A stretch of 46,213 nucleotides of DNA, taken from positions 1-46,213 of the IMG/VR virus record IMGVR_UViG_3300037508_001314; one strand, written 5' to 3'. Positions 38,464-46,213 of the stretch are shown one piece after another. Source of the stretch: a virus. Made by a program: the position numbers and the translations under genes. The notes below the pieces were generated by a model. The model was given only the letters and a program-made list of their open reading frames with translations. It searched no databases and had not been told where the DNA came from. The stretch's first letter is position 1, and every line of letters begins with the position of its first letter.

Positions 38464-38871
38464 TCAGGCCGTGACCGTGCGGGTACGACGGTCGTGCGGC
38501 TGGCGGGCCACAAGGGTCGAACCGGTGTACACGGGGCTGGTGCCGCCCAACGTGACCGCTGCACGAACGAACCGCTGCGACACGTACGCCGTGATCTGGC
38601 GGCTGATGTTCGACTGTGCGGCCGTGGTGCCGGTCAGGTTGATGGTGCCGTACGTGACCACGCCGGTAGCGAACGTCGAATCGTCGCTGCCCTGGATCAC
38701 GATCGTCGCCGTCGGCGACGTACCGGTCACCGTGCCGGTCGTCAGAACGAACGCAACTTCGTGCGGGCGATCCAACTGGACGGCGGTGCTGTTCGTGGTG
38801 CCGGCAGCGTTGAGAGTTGCACCGGCAAGATGGTTGGACGCATTGGCGTCCTGGACAAGTGAACCAGGCAT
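38464..38871 (-). CDS. Capsid decoration protein
   Basis: A 135-residue, beta-rich protein (VAFVLTTGTVTGTSPTATIVIQGSDDSTFATG, RFVRAAVTLGGTSPVYTGSTLVARQPHDRRT). ATG 38871 follows GGAGGATCCC. Its position directly after the major capsid gene and its pattern fit head-stabilising proteins. Function inferred. Confidence 0.7.
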   Translation of the reverse strand: MPGSLVQDANASNHLAGATLNAAGTTNSTAVQLDRPHEVAFVLTTGTVTGTSPTATIVIQGSDDSTFATGVVTYGTINLTGTTAAQSNISRQITAYVSQRFVRAAVTLGGTSPVYTGSTLVARQPHDRRTRTVTA

Positions 38872-38881
38872 GGGATCCTCC

Positions 38882-39832
38882 TCAGGAAGCGGTGACGCCG
38901 GTCAGACGGACAACGGAGTACTGGTTGAAGATGGCGAGGCCCGGATACCACTCCAGACGACCCATCCGCTGAGGGGCTGCCTGCAGTTCACCGAACCGCT
39001 TCACGTCGAACGAACCGCCCTTGCCGAGCAGGCCGGCGACATCGTCCTCACCGAACTTGACGAACCACAGCGACGTGCAGTCGGACGTGCCGTCGCCCGG
39101 GTCCTCGTTGAACGGGAGCGCAGCAACCGTGTTGCCCGAACCGTCACGGACATCGCCGAGGATGCGGAGCGGGATGTCGTTCCAGGTCGTGACCTGCCGG
39201 CCGAACACGTCGGTGCCGACATCGATCAGCGACACACCGGTCACCGAACTGCGGGCAGCCTTCGTGATCTGGCGGCGGGCGGTACGGTTCAGCAGGACCG
39301 CATCGGCGCTGCCCTGGTTGCGGAACTGGTCGTGCGCCTCATCCAACTTGTCGAGGTTGACCGTGGCACCGGTGGTCGAGTTCGCATACGTGATGCCGAA
39401 ACCCTCGGCCACCAGGTTCTTGAACCCCTTGAAGCCCTTGTTGGCGCCGGTGCCGTTGATCGCTTCGAAGTCGAAACGCATGGCGTTCGACTTGGCGAGA
39501 GCGTTGATCTGCTTCGCCTCCAGGTCCGCCTCAGTGCCGGTGACGTTCACCAGGTAGTTGTCGACCTTGTACTCGCCGCCCATGATGGCGACACCCCAGT
39601 AGTGTTCCGTCTCGGTGCCGTACGACGAACTGTACGCCTCGTTGACGTTACGGAACTGGACATCGGGAAGCGTGTCCTCATAGGACCGCTTCAGTGCGTT
39701 GCCGGCGATCGTCATCCACGGAAGCATCTCGATGATGGGCGATTCCTGGATGATCGTTTCGATCATGCCGGACTTGATCTGATCCTTGCCACTCTTGGTG
39801 GCTTCAAGCAGGGAAAGGTTACCTGCAGCCAT
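38882..39832 (-). CDS. Major capsid protein, HK97 fold
   Basis: A 316-residue protein. It has the order and motifs of HK97-fold capsids of short-tailed actinophages: N-terminal MAAGNLSLLEATKSGKDQIKSGMIETIIQESPIIEMLPWMTI, YEDTLPDVQFRNVNEAYSSSYGTETEHYWGVAIMGGEYKVDNYLVN, a helical spine (AKSNAMRFDFEAINGTGANKGFKGF), and a C-terminal A-domain with FGRQVTTWNDIPLRI and SDCTSLWFVKFGEDDVAGL. ATG 39832 follows AAGGAG. It is downstream of scaffold and upstream of decoration. Confidence 0.88.
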   Translation of the reverse strand: MAAGNLSLLEATKSGKDQIKSGMIETIIQESPIIEMLPWMTIAGNALKRSYEDTLPDVQFRNVNEAYSSSYGTETEHYWGVAIMGGEYKVDNYLVNVTGTEADLEAKQINALAKSNAMRFDFEAINGTGANKGFKGFKNLVAEGFGITYANSTTGATVNLDKLDEAHDQFRNQGSADAVLLNRTARRQITKAARSSVTGVSLIDVGTDVFGRQVTTWNDIPLRILGDVRDGSGNTVAALPFNEDPGDGTSDCTSLWFVKFGEDDVAGLLGKGGSFDVKRFGELQAAPQRMGRLEWYPGLAIFNQYSVVRLTGVTAS

Positions 39833-39862
39833 GTTGGGCTCCTTGCTGGCGAAGTGGGACTA

Positions 39863-40324
39863 TCAGGCCCCAAGAGCCGCACGGATCCGGCTTGCCCCGA
39901 ACAGGCCTTCCTGTTCAAGTTTGCCGGGTGTACGACCGGGTACCTGGGTTGCTGCCCGCAGACGGGCAGCGGCCTCAGTCGATTCGTCCCCGGAAGCAAC
40001 CTTGCCGACCAGGGCCTGCACGGCCTGAGCGAGATCGTCACCAGCGACACCTTGCTGTTCAAGCACTTCTTTCAGCACACTCTCCTTGAGAGCGGCCTTC
40101 GAAGACTCCAACTCGGCGCCTTTGGTTTCCAGATCTCCGAGTTTCACACCGGCAAGATCCTCGGGCTTGACATGTAGCCAGCCCTTCTCAACGATCAGAT
40201 CCTTCGCTTTGTAGCCCACCAATTCCTTGGCGAGGGAAGCGATCTCACTGTGTGCCGTTGAGAGTTTCTCCCGGAGAGAACTCCCGGACTCCCGCCCGTC
40301 GTCATCGAACTGGTGGTCGTCCAC
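39863..40324 (-). CDS. Scaffold protein
   Basis: 153 residues from GTG 40324 (AAGGAG upstream). It is acidic and helical (SLREKLSTAHSEIASLAKELVGYKAKDLIVEKG, LKLGDLETKGAELESSKAALKESVLKEVLEQQG) with a short basic end. Immediately upstream of the major capsid gene, this is the usual place and form of a scaffolding protein. Overlap with no other gene. Confidence 0.78.
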   Translation of the reverse strand: MDDHQFDDDGRESGSSLREKLSTAHSEIASLAKELVGYKAKDLIVEKGWLHVKPEDLAGVKLGDLETKGAELESSKAALKESVLKEVLEQQGVAGDDLAQAVQALVGKVASGDESTEAAARLRAATQVPGRTPGKLEQEGLFGASRIRAALGA

Positions 40325-40417
40325 TATGTCTCCTTCGCCCCTAACCTGCTACGCCCTCACGGCCAAGGGGGAACGGCCGATCGGGGATCTGTAACGCACC
40401 CCCCGACGGTGGCCCGA
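40325..40417. other. Short intergenic gap before the scaffold gene
   Basis: 93 bases without a gene. They hold an SD for scaffold and an orphan GGGGGGTGCG (about 40396-40405 on the minus strand) with no useful start after it. GATCGGG and CCCGATC form a weak 7-bp inverted repeat at both sides. A capsid promoter could lie here but none is clear. Confidence 0.5.
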
Positions 40418-41791
40418 TCATTGCGGTGAACGCATCATCCGCTGGGTCACACGACCGTTACGGTCCAACGAGAACCCGAACCCGCCGCCGCCTTCGCCGG
40501 CCGCTTTCTCACGTTCCATAGCCCGCATGAAATCGTTCGAAGCAACCGAATCACCCAGGAACGTTGCCGCCTCAAACTTCGACTGCGACATCCCCACACC
40601 GACACGTTGGCCGGCCGCTTCGTACACGCCACGAGACCTGCCAAAGTCGGAGTACACCTGGGCCGCACGGGCACGATCGATGCCCGCTGCACGGATCTCA
40701 CCGATCCGCTGCTTCGACGGCAAATCAAGGCCGGCGTTCAACGCTGCCGCACCCAACGCCGCATACTCGAAACTGGACACCAACTCTTGCAACGACAACG
40801 GGTTCGCTGAACCGGCGTTCGTGTTCAACACGTCAACGATCCTGGCCGCATAGTCGGGTTGGACACGCAACACTCGTTGCATCGCTTCGCTGCTGATGGC
40901 GCCAGCGTCCCGCAACTGCTGCAACGTGCCGGCGGCCCGTTCCAAACTGATTTCGGTGGCACGAGTGATGTACGTCGAATAGTCGCCAGGCGACCTGGCG
41001 ACCGTATCGTTGTACTGGCCGATCAGGCGACCCCGGGCGGTCGGATCCACGACCGCCGAGTACAGGTCGTCGTCGGTCAACTTGATGCCGGCGTACACGT
41101 AGAAAGCGTCCTTCACGGCCGAACCGGCCTGCTGCACGGACCGGTACGTGCCGAGACGGTCACGCAACTCGTTTGGGTCAACCTCGGCGTCAAAGAACGT
41201 GACAAGCGACTTGTTGTCCCGATAGTTGTCACCGAACCCGAACTGGGTGAGGACCTGCCGGAAATCGTTCTCACGGTCGAGGTACTCGGCTTCGTTCATG
41301 CGGATCGACCCGTCCTTGCGCCACAAGCCCCCGAAACGGGACTTGTACTGTGGCGCCTGGCGAACCTTCACAAGCATCTCGGCCGGTGACGCACTGTCGG
41401 CCACCAACTCTTGGAACCATTCGGGGGTGAACCCCACCTGGTTCAGCCACGGGAAACTGGCTTTCAGGTCGGCGATCAGGGCGCCCGGTTTGCTTCCGGT
41501 CAGTTCCCGATACGTGGACGACGGCTCCGTCGGCGGTGTCGAGGGCGGGGCGGTGCGCACTGGTGCCGGCCGGGGCGTTTCCGGCACCAGCGGGAACTGC
41601 GCCCCCGGACCCGTCGGTGCCGGCGGTGCAGTCGGTGCCGGCGGTGCAGTCGGTGCAGGGTTCTGTGCGCCCTTCAACGCCGCATCGATACCCTTCCAGT
41701 TGTACGGGTCCGCAGGATCGAACGGGCGGCCCTCTGACGCCGCCAACTGCTGCAGGCGAGCCAGTTCCTGTCGAGATAGTTTCGGCATCAC
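40418..41791 (-). CDS. Internal virion-type protein C
   Basis: 456-457 residues (GTG 41791 overlapping the previous stop, or ATG 41788). A Pro/Thr-rich linker (about 45-95) precedes a helical region with APQYKSRFGGLWRKDGSIRMNEAEYLDRENDFRQVLTQFGF and VDPNELRDRLGTYR, a motif shared by virion proteins of several uncultured actinophages. It is related in pattern to its two upstream neighbours. Likely inside the capsid or ejected. Glycine-rich end. Confidence 0.72.
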   Translation of the reverse strand: MMPKLSRQELARLQQLAASEGRPFDPADPYNWKGIDAALKGAQNPAPTAPPAPTAPPAPTGPGAQFPLVPETPRPAPVRTAPPSTPPTEPSSTYRELTGSKPGALIADLKASFPWLNQVGFTPEWFQELVADSASPAEMLVKVRQAPQYKSRFGGLWRKDGSIRMNEAEYLDRENDFRQVLTQFGFGDNYRDNKSLVTFFDAEVDPNELRDRLGTYRSVQQAGSAVKDAFYVYAGIKLTDDDLYSAVVDPTARGRLIGQYNDTVARSPGDYSTYITRATEISLERAAGTLQQLRDAGAISSEAMQRVLRVQPDYAARIVDVLNTNAGSANPLSLQELVSSFEYAALGAAALNAGLDLPSKQRIGEIRAAGIDRARAAQVYSDFGRSRGVYEAAGQRVGVGMSQSKFEAATFLGDSVASNDFMRAMEREKAAGEGGGGFGFSLDRNGRVTQRMMRSPQ

Positions 41792-43371
41792 TCAAATCCC
41801 ATCCGTCGACCCACTTCCGAAATGGCCGAGAACATGTCCTCACGGGCGTTGCGGGTTTCCAACCAGCCCGGCGACCGTTTCAGTTGACGTTCGAAATCCC
41901 ACACCGGGGCACCGGCAGTCAACGCAGCCTGAACCTGCGGTGTCGTCAACGACCCCTCACGTTCCATCACCCGCTTGTAGGTTTCCAGCCACGGCATCGC
42001 TGCCGTCATCGTTTCCATCTCACGGTCCTTCCACGGGTACAGCACCTGAGCCTGGTTCTTCAACATGTCCACCACGTCGGCTTCGGACATCTCGTTCGAA
42101 GCGATCTTGCCGGCAATGTCCTGATAGGTCGACGCAGACCAAGTCACACCCCACCGTTGCGACAGCAGCCGAACACGTTGAGCGGTGTTCTCGACATCGA
42201 CACCACGCTGCAACTGTTGTTCCTGCTCGTCACGAACCTTGCGGGACTCGGGCGACTCGGGGTTCTGCAACGCCTGGGTTCGCATCTGCAACTGCCAGGA
42301 CCCGTACCCCAACTTGCCGGAAGCGACCTGGTCAACGTAGTTCTGGATCCTGGGGTCGAACTGGTCGACACGGGAACCGAAGATGAGGAACATTTCCTCA
42401 ACCATTCTGGCCGCAGTATCGTCACGCCGTTTCTGACGTTCACCCTCGGCGAGATCGTTCCACTGCAGTTCGCCTTCGGTGCGTGACTGGTAGTAGGCGG
42501 TTGCCTGCAACTTGTTCCGAAACTCTGCTTCGGACATGTCCGGCCGGCCCGCAAACTCGGCCATAACCCGCAACACGCCCGCATCGGTGCGGGCCGGGTT
42601 GTTCTTCCCGAACGTTTCGTCCAGCATCCGGTCGAAGAACTGCTGGTATGAACTCCATGTCGAACCGAACGTGCGGAGTTCCTCAGCGTTACCGGCATCC
42701 AACACACCCATCTCCGCCCACTGTTGGGCGGAAACGAACGTCTGCTTGTTCGGATCGAACTTGACCGACCCATCATTCCAGTTCAGGTTGTAACCGATCC
42801 GAACACCGGCAGCGACTTCAAACACGGCAACGACCGTGTAACCGTTGTTGTACAACTTGGCGTCAGACGGCAAGTTGAACGGGCCCGCCTGACCGGTACC
42901 TGGATCGCTCATCGGTTGACCTCCCGGCCCGGACGGGCCACTCCCCCCAGCGGACCAGTCCGCACCCAACATCCCCCTGCTTGCGGCATTGTCCACTGCC
43001 TGCTTGGCGGCAGACACGTTCGTCTTCAAGAGCGGATCACCGCCAGCAACCCAACCGTTCGGGCCCATACCCCACGGGAAGTACCCGCCCTTGTCGAACA
43101 AGAACTTGGCGGCACGAACATTGGCGAGCGGGTTCAGCATGTCGGCCGGGGACCGCATGATCCCGGCCCGGGTGAGTGCTTCGAAGTTTCCGGCATTGAT
43201 CTGAAACAGACCGAAATCGCCGGTCTGGCCGCCCGGGTTGTCTGTGCGGCGGGCATCGGGCCGGTACCCGGATTCCCTGCCGGCAATCGCAACAAAGTTC
43301 ACCAGGTCGTTCCCTCGGAAACCGACCTGATACAACAGTTGGGCGACCTCTTCCCGAGACAAGGCGGCCAT
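41788..43371 (-). CDS. Virion protein with lytic transglycosylase domain
   Basis: 527 residues from ATG 43371 (one-base overlap with the previous stop). The N-terminal about 120 residues have the SLT/lysozyme fold: FVAIAGRESGYRPDARRTDNPGGQTGDFGLFQINAGNF, with the catalytic Glu in GRESG and the following GLFQIN. It likely digests a local hole in peptidoglycan during DNA entry. The C-terminal part contains MSEAEFRNKLQATAYYQSR, a motif similar to those in neighbouring virion proteins. Confidence 0.88.
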   Translation of the reverse strand: MAALSREEVAQLLYQVGFRGNDLVNFVAIAGRESGYRPDARRTDNPGGQTGDFGLFQINAGNFEALTRAGIMRSPADMLNPLANVRAAKFLFDKGGYFPWGMGPNGWVAGGDPLLKTNVSAAKQAVDNAASRGMLGADWSAGGSGPSGPGGQPMSDPGTGQAGPFNLPSDAKLYNNGYTVVAVFEVAAGVRIGYNLNWNDGSVKFDPNKQTFVSAQQWAEMGVLDAGNAEELRTFGSTWSSYQQFFDRMLDETFGKNNPARTDAGVLRVMAEFAGRPDMSEAEFRNKLQATAYYQSRTEGELQWNDLAEGERQKRRDDTAARMVEEMFLIFGSRVDQFDPRIQNYVDQVASGKLGYGSWQLQMRTQALQNPESPESRKVRDEQEQQLQRGVDVENTAQRVRLLSQRWGVTWSASTYQDIAGKIASNEMSEADVVDMLKNQAQVLYPWKDREMETMTAAMPWLETYKRVMEREGSLTTPQVQAALTAGAPVWDFERQLKRSPGWLETRNAREDMFSAISEVGRRMGFE

Positions 43372-45149
43372 CAGGTGTTCTCCGCAACAACACGGGCAGC
43401 GTTCGCCAACCGGCCCAGGAACGTCGAGTTGTTCCACGCCTGCTTCGAACCCGACACCGCACCGACAGTGGTCTGGTAGTCGCCGGTCCTCATACCCGAA
43501 CGGATAGCGTCCGGTGACGCCGACTCCTGACCCATCATGGTGGCCGCTGCGCCACGGAACTGGCCCTGATATTCCGCTTCGGACATGCCGGCCGGTTTGC
43601 GGCCGTACAGATCCTTGTACTCGGGACGACCCTCCAACGCCTGCCGGATCCTCGCATCGGCCGACACCTGCTCATTGTCGCCCGACCCTGCCGCAGCATT
43701 GTTGAACGCCGACACCAACGAGTTCAACGTGGCCTCGTCCGGATCCATAGCGAACAACGACCGATACATGTCTTTGGCGGCCTGTTTCACGGCAACCGGA
43801 TCGGGCATCTGCTTCCCGCCCGGATCGCCACCCGAATCCGAGTTTGCGGCCATGTCCCCAATCCCGGCCGCCCAACCGAAACCGAGTGATTCCAACGTTT
43901 CGGGTTTGAACCCCGACTTGGACAACAACGATCCCGCCAACTGGCGGTCAGCGAGCGACAGTTTCGATTCCTTCGTTGTAGCGACACGAGCCGCCAACGT
44001 CGGACTCATCGCATGCAGGAACGCAACCACGTTGTTCCCACCGTAGACCGCCAACCCTTCCTTGTACTTCAACAACTGGTTCCGAACCATCTGGCGTTCA
44101 CGAGCGTTCTTCTTCGCTGACGCCACGTTCGCATCGAACGCCGCTTTCGCTTCCGGGGTGCGGGGACCCGACGTGACTCCCGGCGTGCGGGCCGGGTCGT
44201 CACCCATGTCGAAATAGCCGTTCAACGCTGCGAACGCTGCAGCAACCTGCCAGCCCGGCTGGCGACCTAACGAAGACCCGATCAGGCCACCCAAGGCATC
44301 CTTGACGCCGGCGTCCTCCGCCATCTGGGCAAACACCTTCACATCTTTCGCAGAGAACCCGGGGCCGTACGCCGCCTGCAGGCTCTGCAGCACCTGTTCC
44401 GAAACACGAACCGAAACGGGCATGGCGGAAGGTGTCGACCGGGGGCCTCCCGGCCCCTCGCCGACCCACGGGGTCTTCGAAGTGCCCGGCCGAAGTTGGA
44501 ACTCCAACGTCTTCACTGGTTCCAAACCGGTCACCGCATAGGTGAGCGCCTCGGTGATACGAGGATCGGTCTGGTTCTGTTTCATCTTCTTCAACAGGTC
44601 CGGGAAACCGACCGCCCGATCGTCGGGGTTCAGTTCATTCCAGGCGCTCAACAGGTCGTTGCGTTGCCCCGGTGTCAGTTCACGGGGCCCGTACACCTGG
44701 GTGAACAGGTCCGGATACACCATGTCTTCCAGGGGGTCGCCGGCAGCAGAACCCGACGACGTTGAGGTGCCGGCAGTGGACGATGGGGCCTGACCGGACA
44801 CGACAGCGTCACGGTCGGCCTGCGTCATCTGTGTCGTTGCCGCTACAGATGTGCGGCGGTCACGTTCGGCAGTGATCTCAGAGGTGACGCCCGTCAGGGC
44901 CTGCATCTCTGGAACTCCGGTGTCGCTGCCAACGATTCCCGTCTCAGCGTTGACCGGCGGGACCGGCGAACCGGGCGTGTACGACCACTGCTTGCCAGCG
45001 GACCATTCTTCCAACATGGCGAACTGGGCGTCCGACAGCAGGCCCACGTTGGCCTTCAGCCATTTCTGGGCCTCTGTCGGTGACGCAGATTCGATCCAGC
45101 GAATGATCTGTTCAATGCCATCGCCTGGCTTCGGTTTCTTGTCGGCCAT
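43371..45149 (-). CDS. Internal virion-type protein A
   Basis: A 592-residue helical protein. ELTPGQRNDLLSAWNELNPDDRAVGFPDLLKKM near residue 160 and a C-terminal module GRPEYKDLYGRKPAGMSEAEYQGQFRGAA are visible. The module recurs in the next two genes. It is located between the giant protein and the transglycosylase protein. An internal capsid or ejection role is inferred from context; no enzymatic motif is recognised. Confidence 0.75.
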   Translation of the reverse strand: MADKKPKPGDGIEQIIRWIESASPTEAQKWLKANVGLLSDAQFAMLEEWSAGKQWSYTPGSPVPPVNAETGIVGSDTGVPEMQALTGVTSEITAERDRRTSVAATTQMTQADRDAVVSGQAPSSTAGTSTSSGSAAGDPLEDMVYPDLFTQVYGPRELTPGQRNDLLSAWNELNPDDRAVGFPDLLKKMKQNQTDPRITEALTYAVTGLEPVKTLEFQLRPGTSKTPWVGEGPGGPRSTPSAMPVSVRVSEQVLQSLQAAYGPGFSAKDVKVFAQMAEDAGVKDALGGLIGSSLGRQPGWQVAAAFAALNGYFDMGDDPARTPGVTSGPRTPEAKAAFDANVASAKKNARERQMVRNQLLKYKEGLAVYGGNNVVAFLHAMSPTLAARVATTKESKLSLADRQLAGSLLSKSGFKPETLESLGFGWAAGIGDMAANSDSGGDPGGKQMPDPVAVKQAAKDMYRSLFAMDPDEATLNSLVSAFNNAAAGSGDNEQVSADARIRQALEGRPEYKDLYGRKPAGMSEAEYQGQFRGAAATMMGQESASPDAIRSGMRTGDYQTTVGAVSGSKQAWNNSTFLGRLANAARVVAENT

Positions 45150-45150
45150 A

Positions 45151-46213
45151 TCAGATCACCGCCGACGTGATCGGACCGAACTCTCGGGCATAGAACTTGC
45201 CCCACAAACGCTCAATACCCGGATTGTTCGCAGCCATATCGATAGCCACCCCCCTCACCCTTGCCATCATGTCCGGCGGCCAGTCCTCGACAGCAGTGAT
45301 GCCACGCTGCCCCAACACCTCTTTGATCCTGGCGATCCGGGATTCCATCTCGTCCACGAACTGGTCACTCAAAGACGCCCGATCACCCAACAGTTGCACG
45401 TTCGCAATTCGGCCTTCCTTCTCCAACTCCAGTTCGGCCTGCCGTTGAATCGATCCCTGCTTCGCCTGCACCCACGCCGGATACAGGCGGGACAGTTCCA
45501 CCTTCTTCTGCTGATACTCGGCCAACAACGGAGCCAACCCCGGGTTGTTGTACATGTCGTACAACGAGGCGCCCGCCGACTTCAACCGTGCCTCCACACC
45601 CGACTTGTACTCCGACCAGGTATCAAACCCTCGACCCGCTTCGGTGGCCGTCGTCACATGCGACGGCGAGAACATGACATGGCCCTGCTCCTTCACGCTG
45701 TCCAGCATGTAGTGGATGTCGTTCACGGCCGGCACCATCTTCTTCGCCAACTTCTGCAACGTGTCCAACGTGACCCGACCCTTGTCGTCCTCAGGTCCGA
45801 TCGACACGGCAACACCACCGAACAGGTTGAACAGCAGTCCCTTTCGGGAAGGGTCCGACCCCATCGGGTCGGCGCCCACCACGGCATTCACGAACGGGGC
45901 GTTGATGCCACCGAACGTGCCCGGCGAGATCCCGTACGCAAACATGTTCAACCGGTTCAACTGCTCCAACACGGGCAGATGTTCTTCAGCGAACGCACCC
46001 AGATCGTACTTCTCGTCCAACACCTGGTAGCCGGCGTACATGTCGTGCAACAGCACCGACCGCATCATGTCGTCCGCCAAGAACTGCGCCGCATGGGTCA
46101 ACGTCTTCTTCTGGAACGAGAACGGGAAGAAGATGAAGTTCACCGACAACTCGGCAGCCGAACGGCCCTGAGCCCCGTAGTGGTACATCTTCTGCGCCTC
46201 ATCCCACGCACGG
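45151..46213 (-). CDS. Giant virion protein, C-terminal part (continues from 1-4410)
   Basis: The last 312 codons of the 1,781-residue protein that starts at 4410, read leftward from 46086. Bases 46087-46213 duplicate 1-127. The visible region begins around AELSVNFIFFPFSFQKKTLTHAAQFLADDMM and is helical, ending ARVRGVAIDMAANNPGIERLWGKFYAREFGPITSAVI. The stop at 45151 is followed after one base by the next start, consistent with a continuous late operon. Confidence 0.85.
   Translation of the reverse strand, partial: RAWDEAQKMYHYGAQGRSAAELSVNFIFFPFSFQKKTLTHAAQFLADDMMRSVLLHDMYAGYQVLDEKYDLGAFAEEHLPVLEQLNRLNMFAYGISPGTFGGINAPFVNAVVGADPMGSDPSRKGLLFNLFGGVAVSIGPEDDKGRVTLDTLQKLAKKMVPAVNDIHYMLDSVKEQGHVMFSPSHVTTATEAGRGFDTWSEYKSGVEARLKSAGASLYDMYNNPGLAPLLAEYQQKKVELSRLYPAWVQAKQGSIQRQAELELEKEGRIANVQLLGDRASLSDQFVDEMESRIARIKEVLGQRGITAVEDWPPDMMARVRGVAIDMAANNPGIERLWGKFYAREFGPITSAVI
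46087..46213. repeat. Right copy of the terminal overlap
   Basis: Identical to bases 1-127; see the left copy. Confidence 0.93.

Noticed and set aside
14069-46213. tRNA or rRNA genes
   Set aside because: No cloverleaf with GTTCRA-type arms or rRNA-like sequence was noticed; a tRNAscan run would settle it.

Overview
This window is one complete, circularly permuted phage genome. Bases 1-127 are repeated exactly at 46087-46213, and a 1,781-codon leftward reading frame stays in frame across the ends when the window is closed at 46,086 bp. The host is most likely a high-GC Actinobacterium: the phage carries a WhiB-type iron-sulfur regulator, an Lsr2-type DNA-binding domain, many GTG starts and an M15 peptidoglycan hydrolase. 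A tyrosine integrase suggests a temperate life cycle. No tape measure, tail-tube or sheath gene is recognisable. The virion genes instead include two giant proteins, glycine-zipper segments and a lytic transglycosylase, which suggests a short-tailed (podovirus-like) particle with ejected internal proteins. This morphology is an inference.

Layout. The late, leftward half starts at terL (14068) and runs through portal, a 1.6-kaa polyvalent protein, a 1.8-kaa virion protein that crosses the window ends, three internal-virion-type proteins (one with a transglycosylase fold), scaffold, major capsid protein, decoration protein, holin, and tail or fibre proteins (including a seven-repeat YVTN propeller). 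It ends at 30666, one base from the integrase stop. The early, rightward half (15287-30664) holds a cassette array of small unknown genes, then an HTH protein, Cas4-like nuclease, OSB-like ssDNA-binding protein, Lsr2-like protein, DnaB-like helicase, a second array of tiny genes including whiB, primase, resolvase-like nucleases, a deoxyribonucleotidase, dNMP kinase, a sigma-region-4-like protein and integrase. A short leftward operon (20220-19054) with the M15 endolysin lies inside it and ends at a strong bidirectional terminator. The 1.2-kb divergent region 14069-15286 contains inverted repeats, a 7-bp-periodic CTAG array and a very AC-rich tract.

Main discovery. Nearly every gene junction between 15.5 and 18.4 kb, plus one at 21.6 kb, encodes a type II hammerhead ribozyme: stem II, GAAA, hairpin III, GUC cleavage site, hairpin I, CUGANGA, stem II. 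I find eight copies. Their helices co-vary between copies while the catalytic core is kept. Cleavage would cut the early polycistronic RNA into mostly single-gene messages, each starting with a hairpin and a Shine-Dalgarno site and ending with a hairpin. A 16-bp element (consensus CTGGACKGGTSCWGGA) recurs six times in the same early regions, sometimes inside ribozyme stem III. A second modular device, at 23.4-25.4 kb, is a roughly 22-bp junction repeat carrying SD, GTG start and the preceding gene's stop; it joins ten tiny genes.
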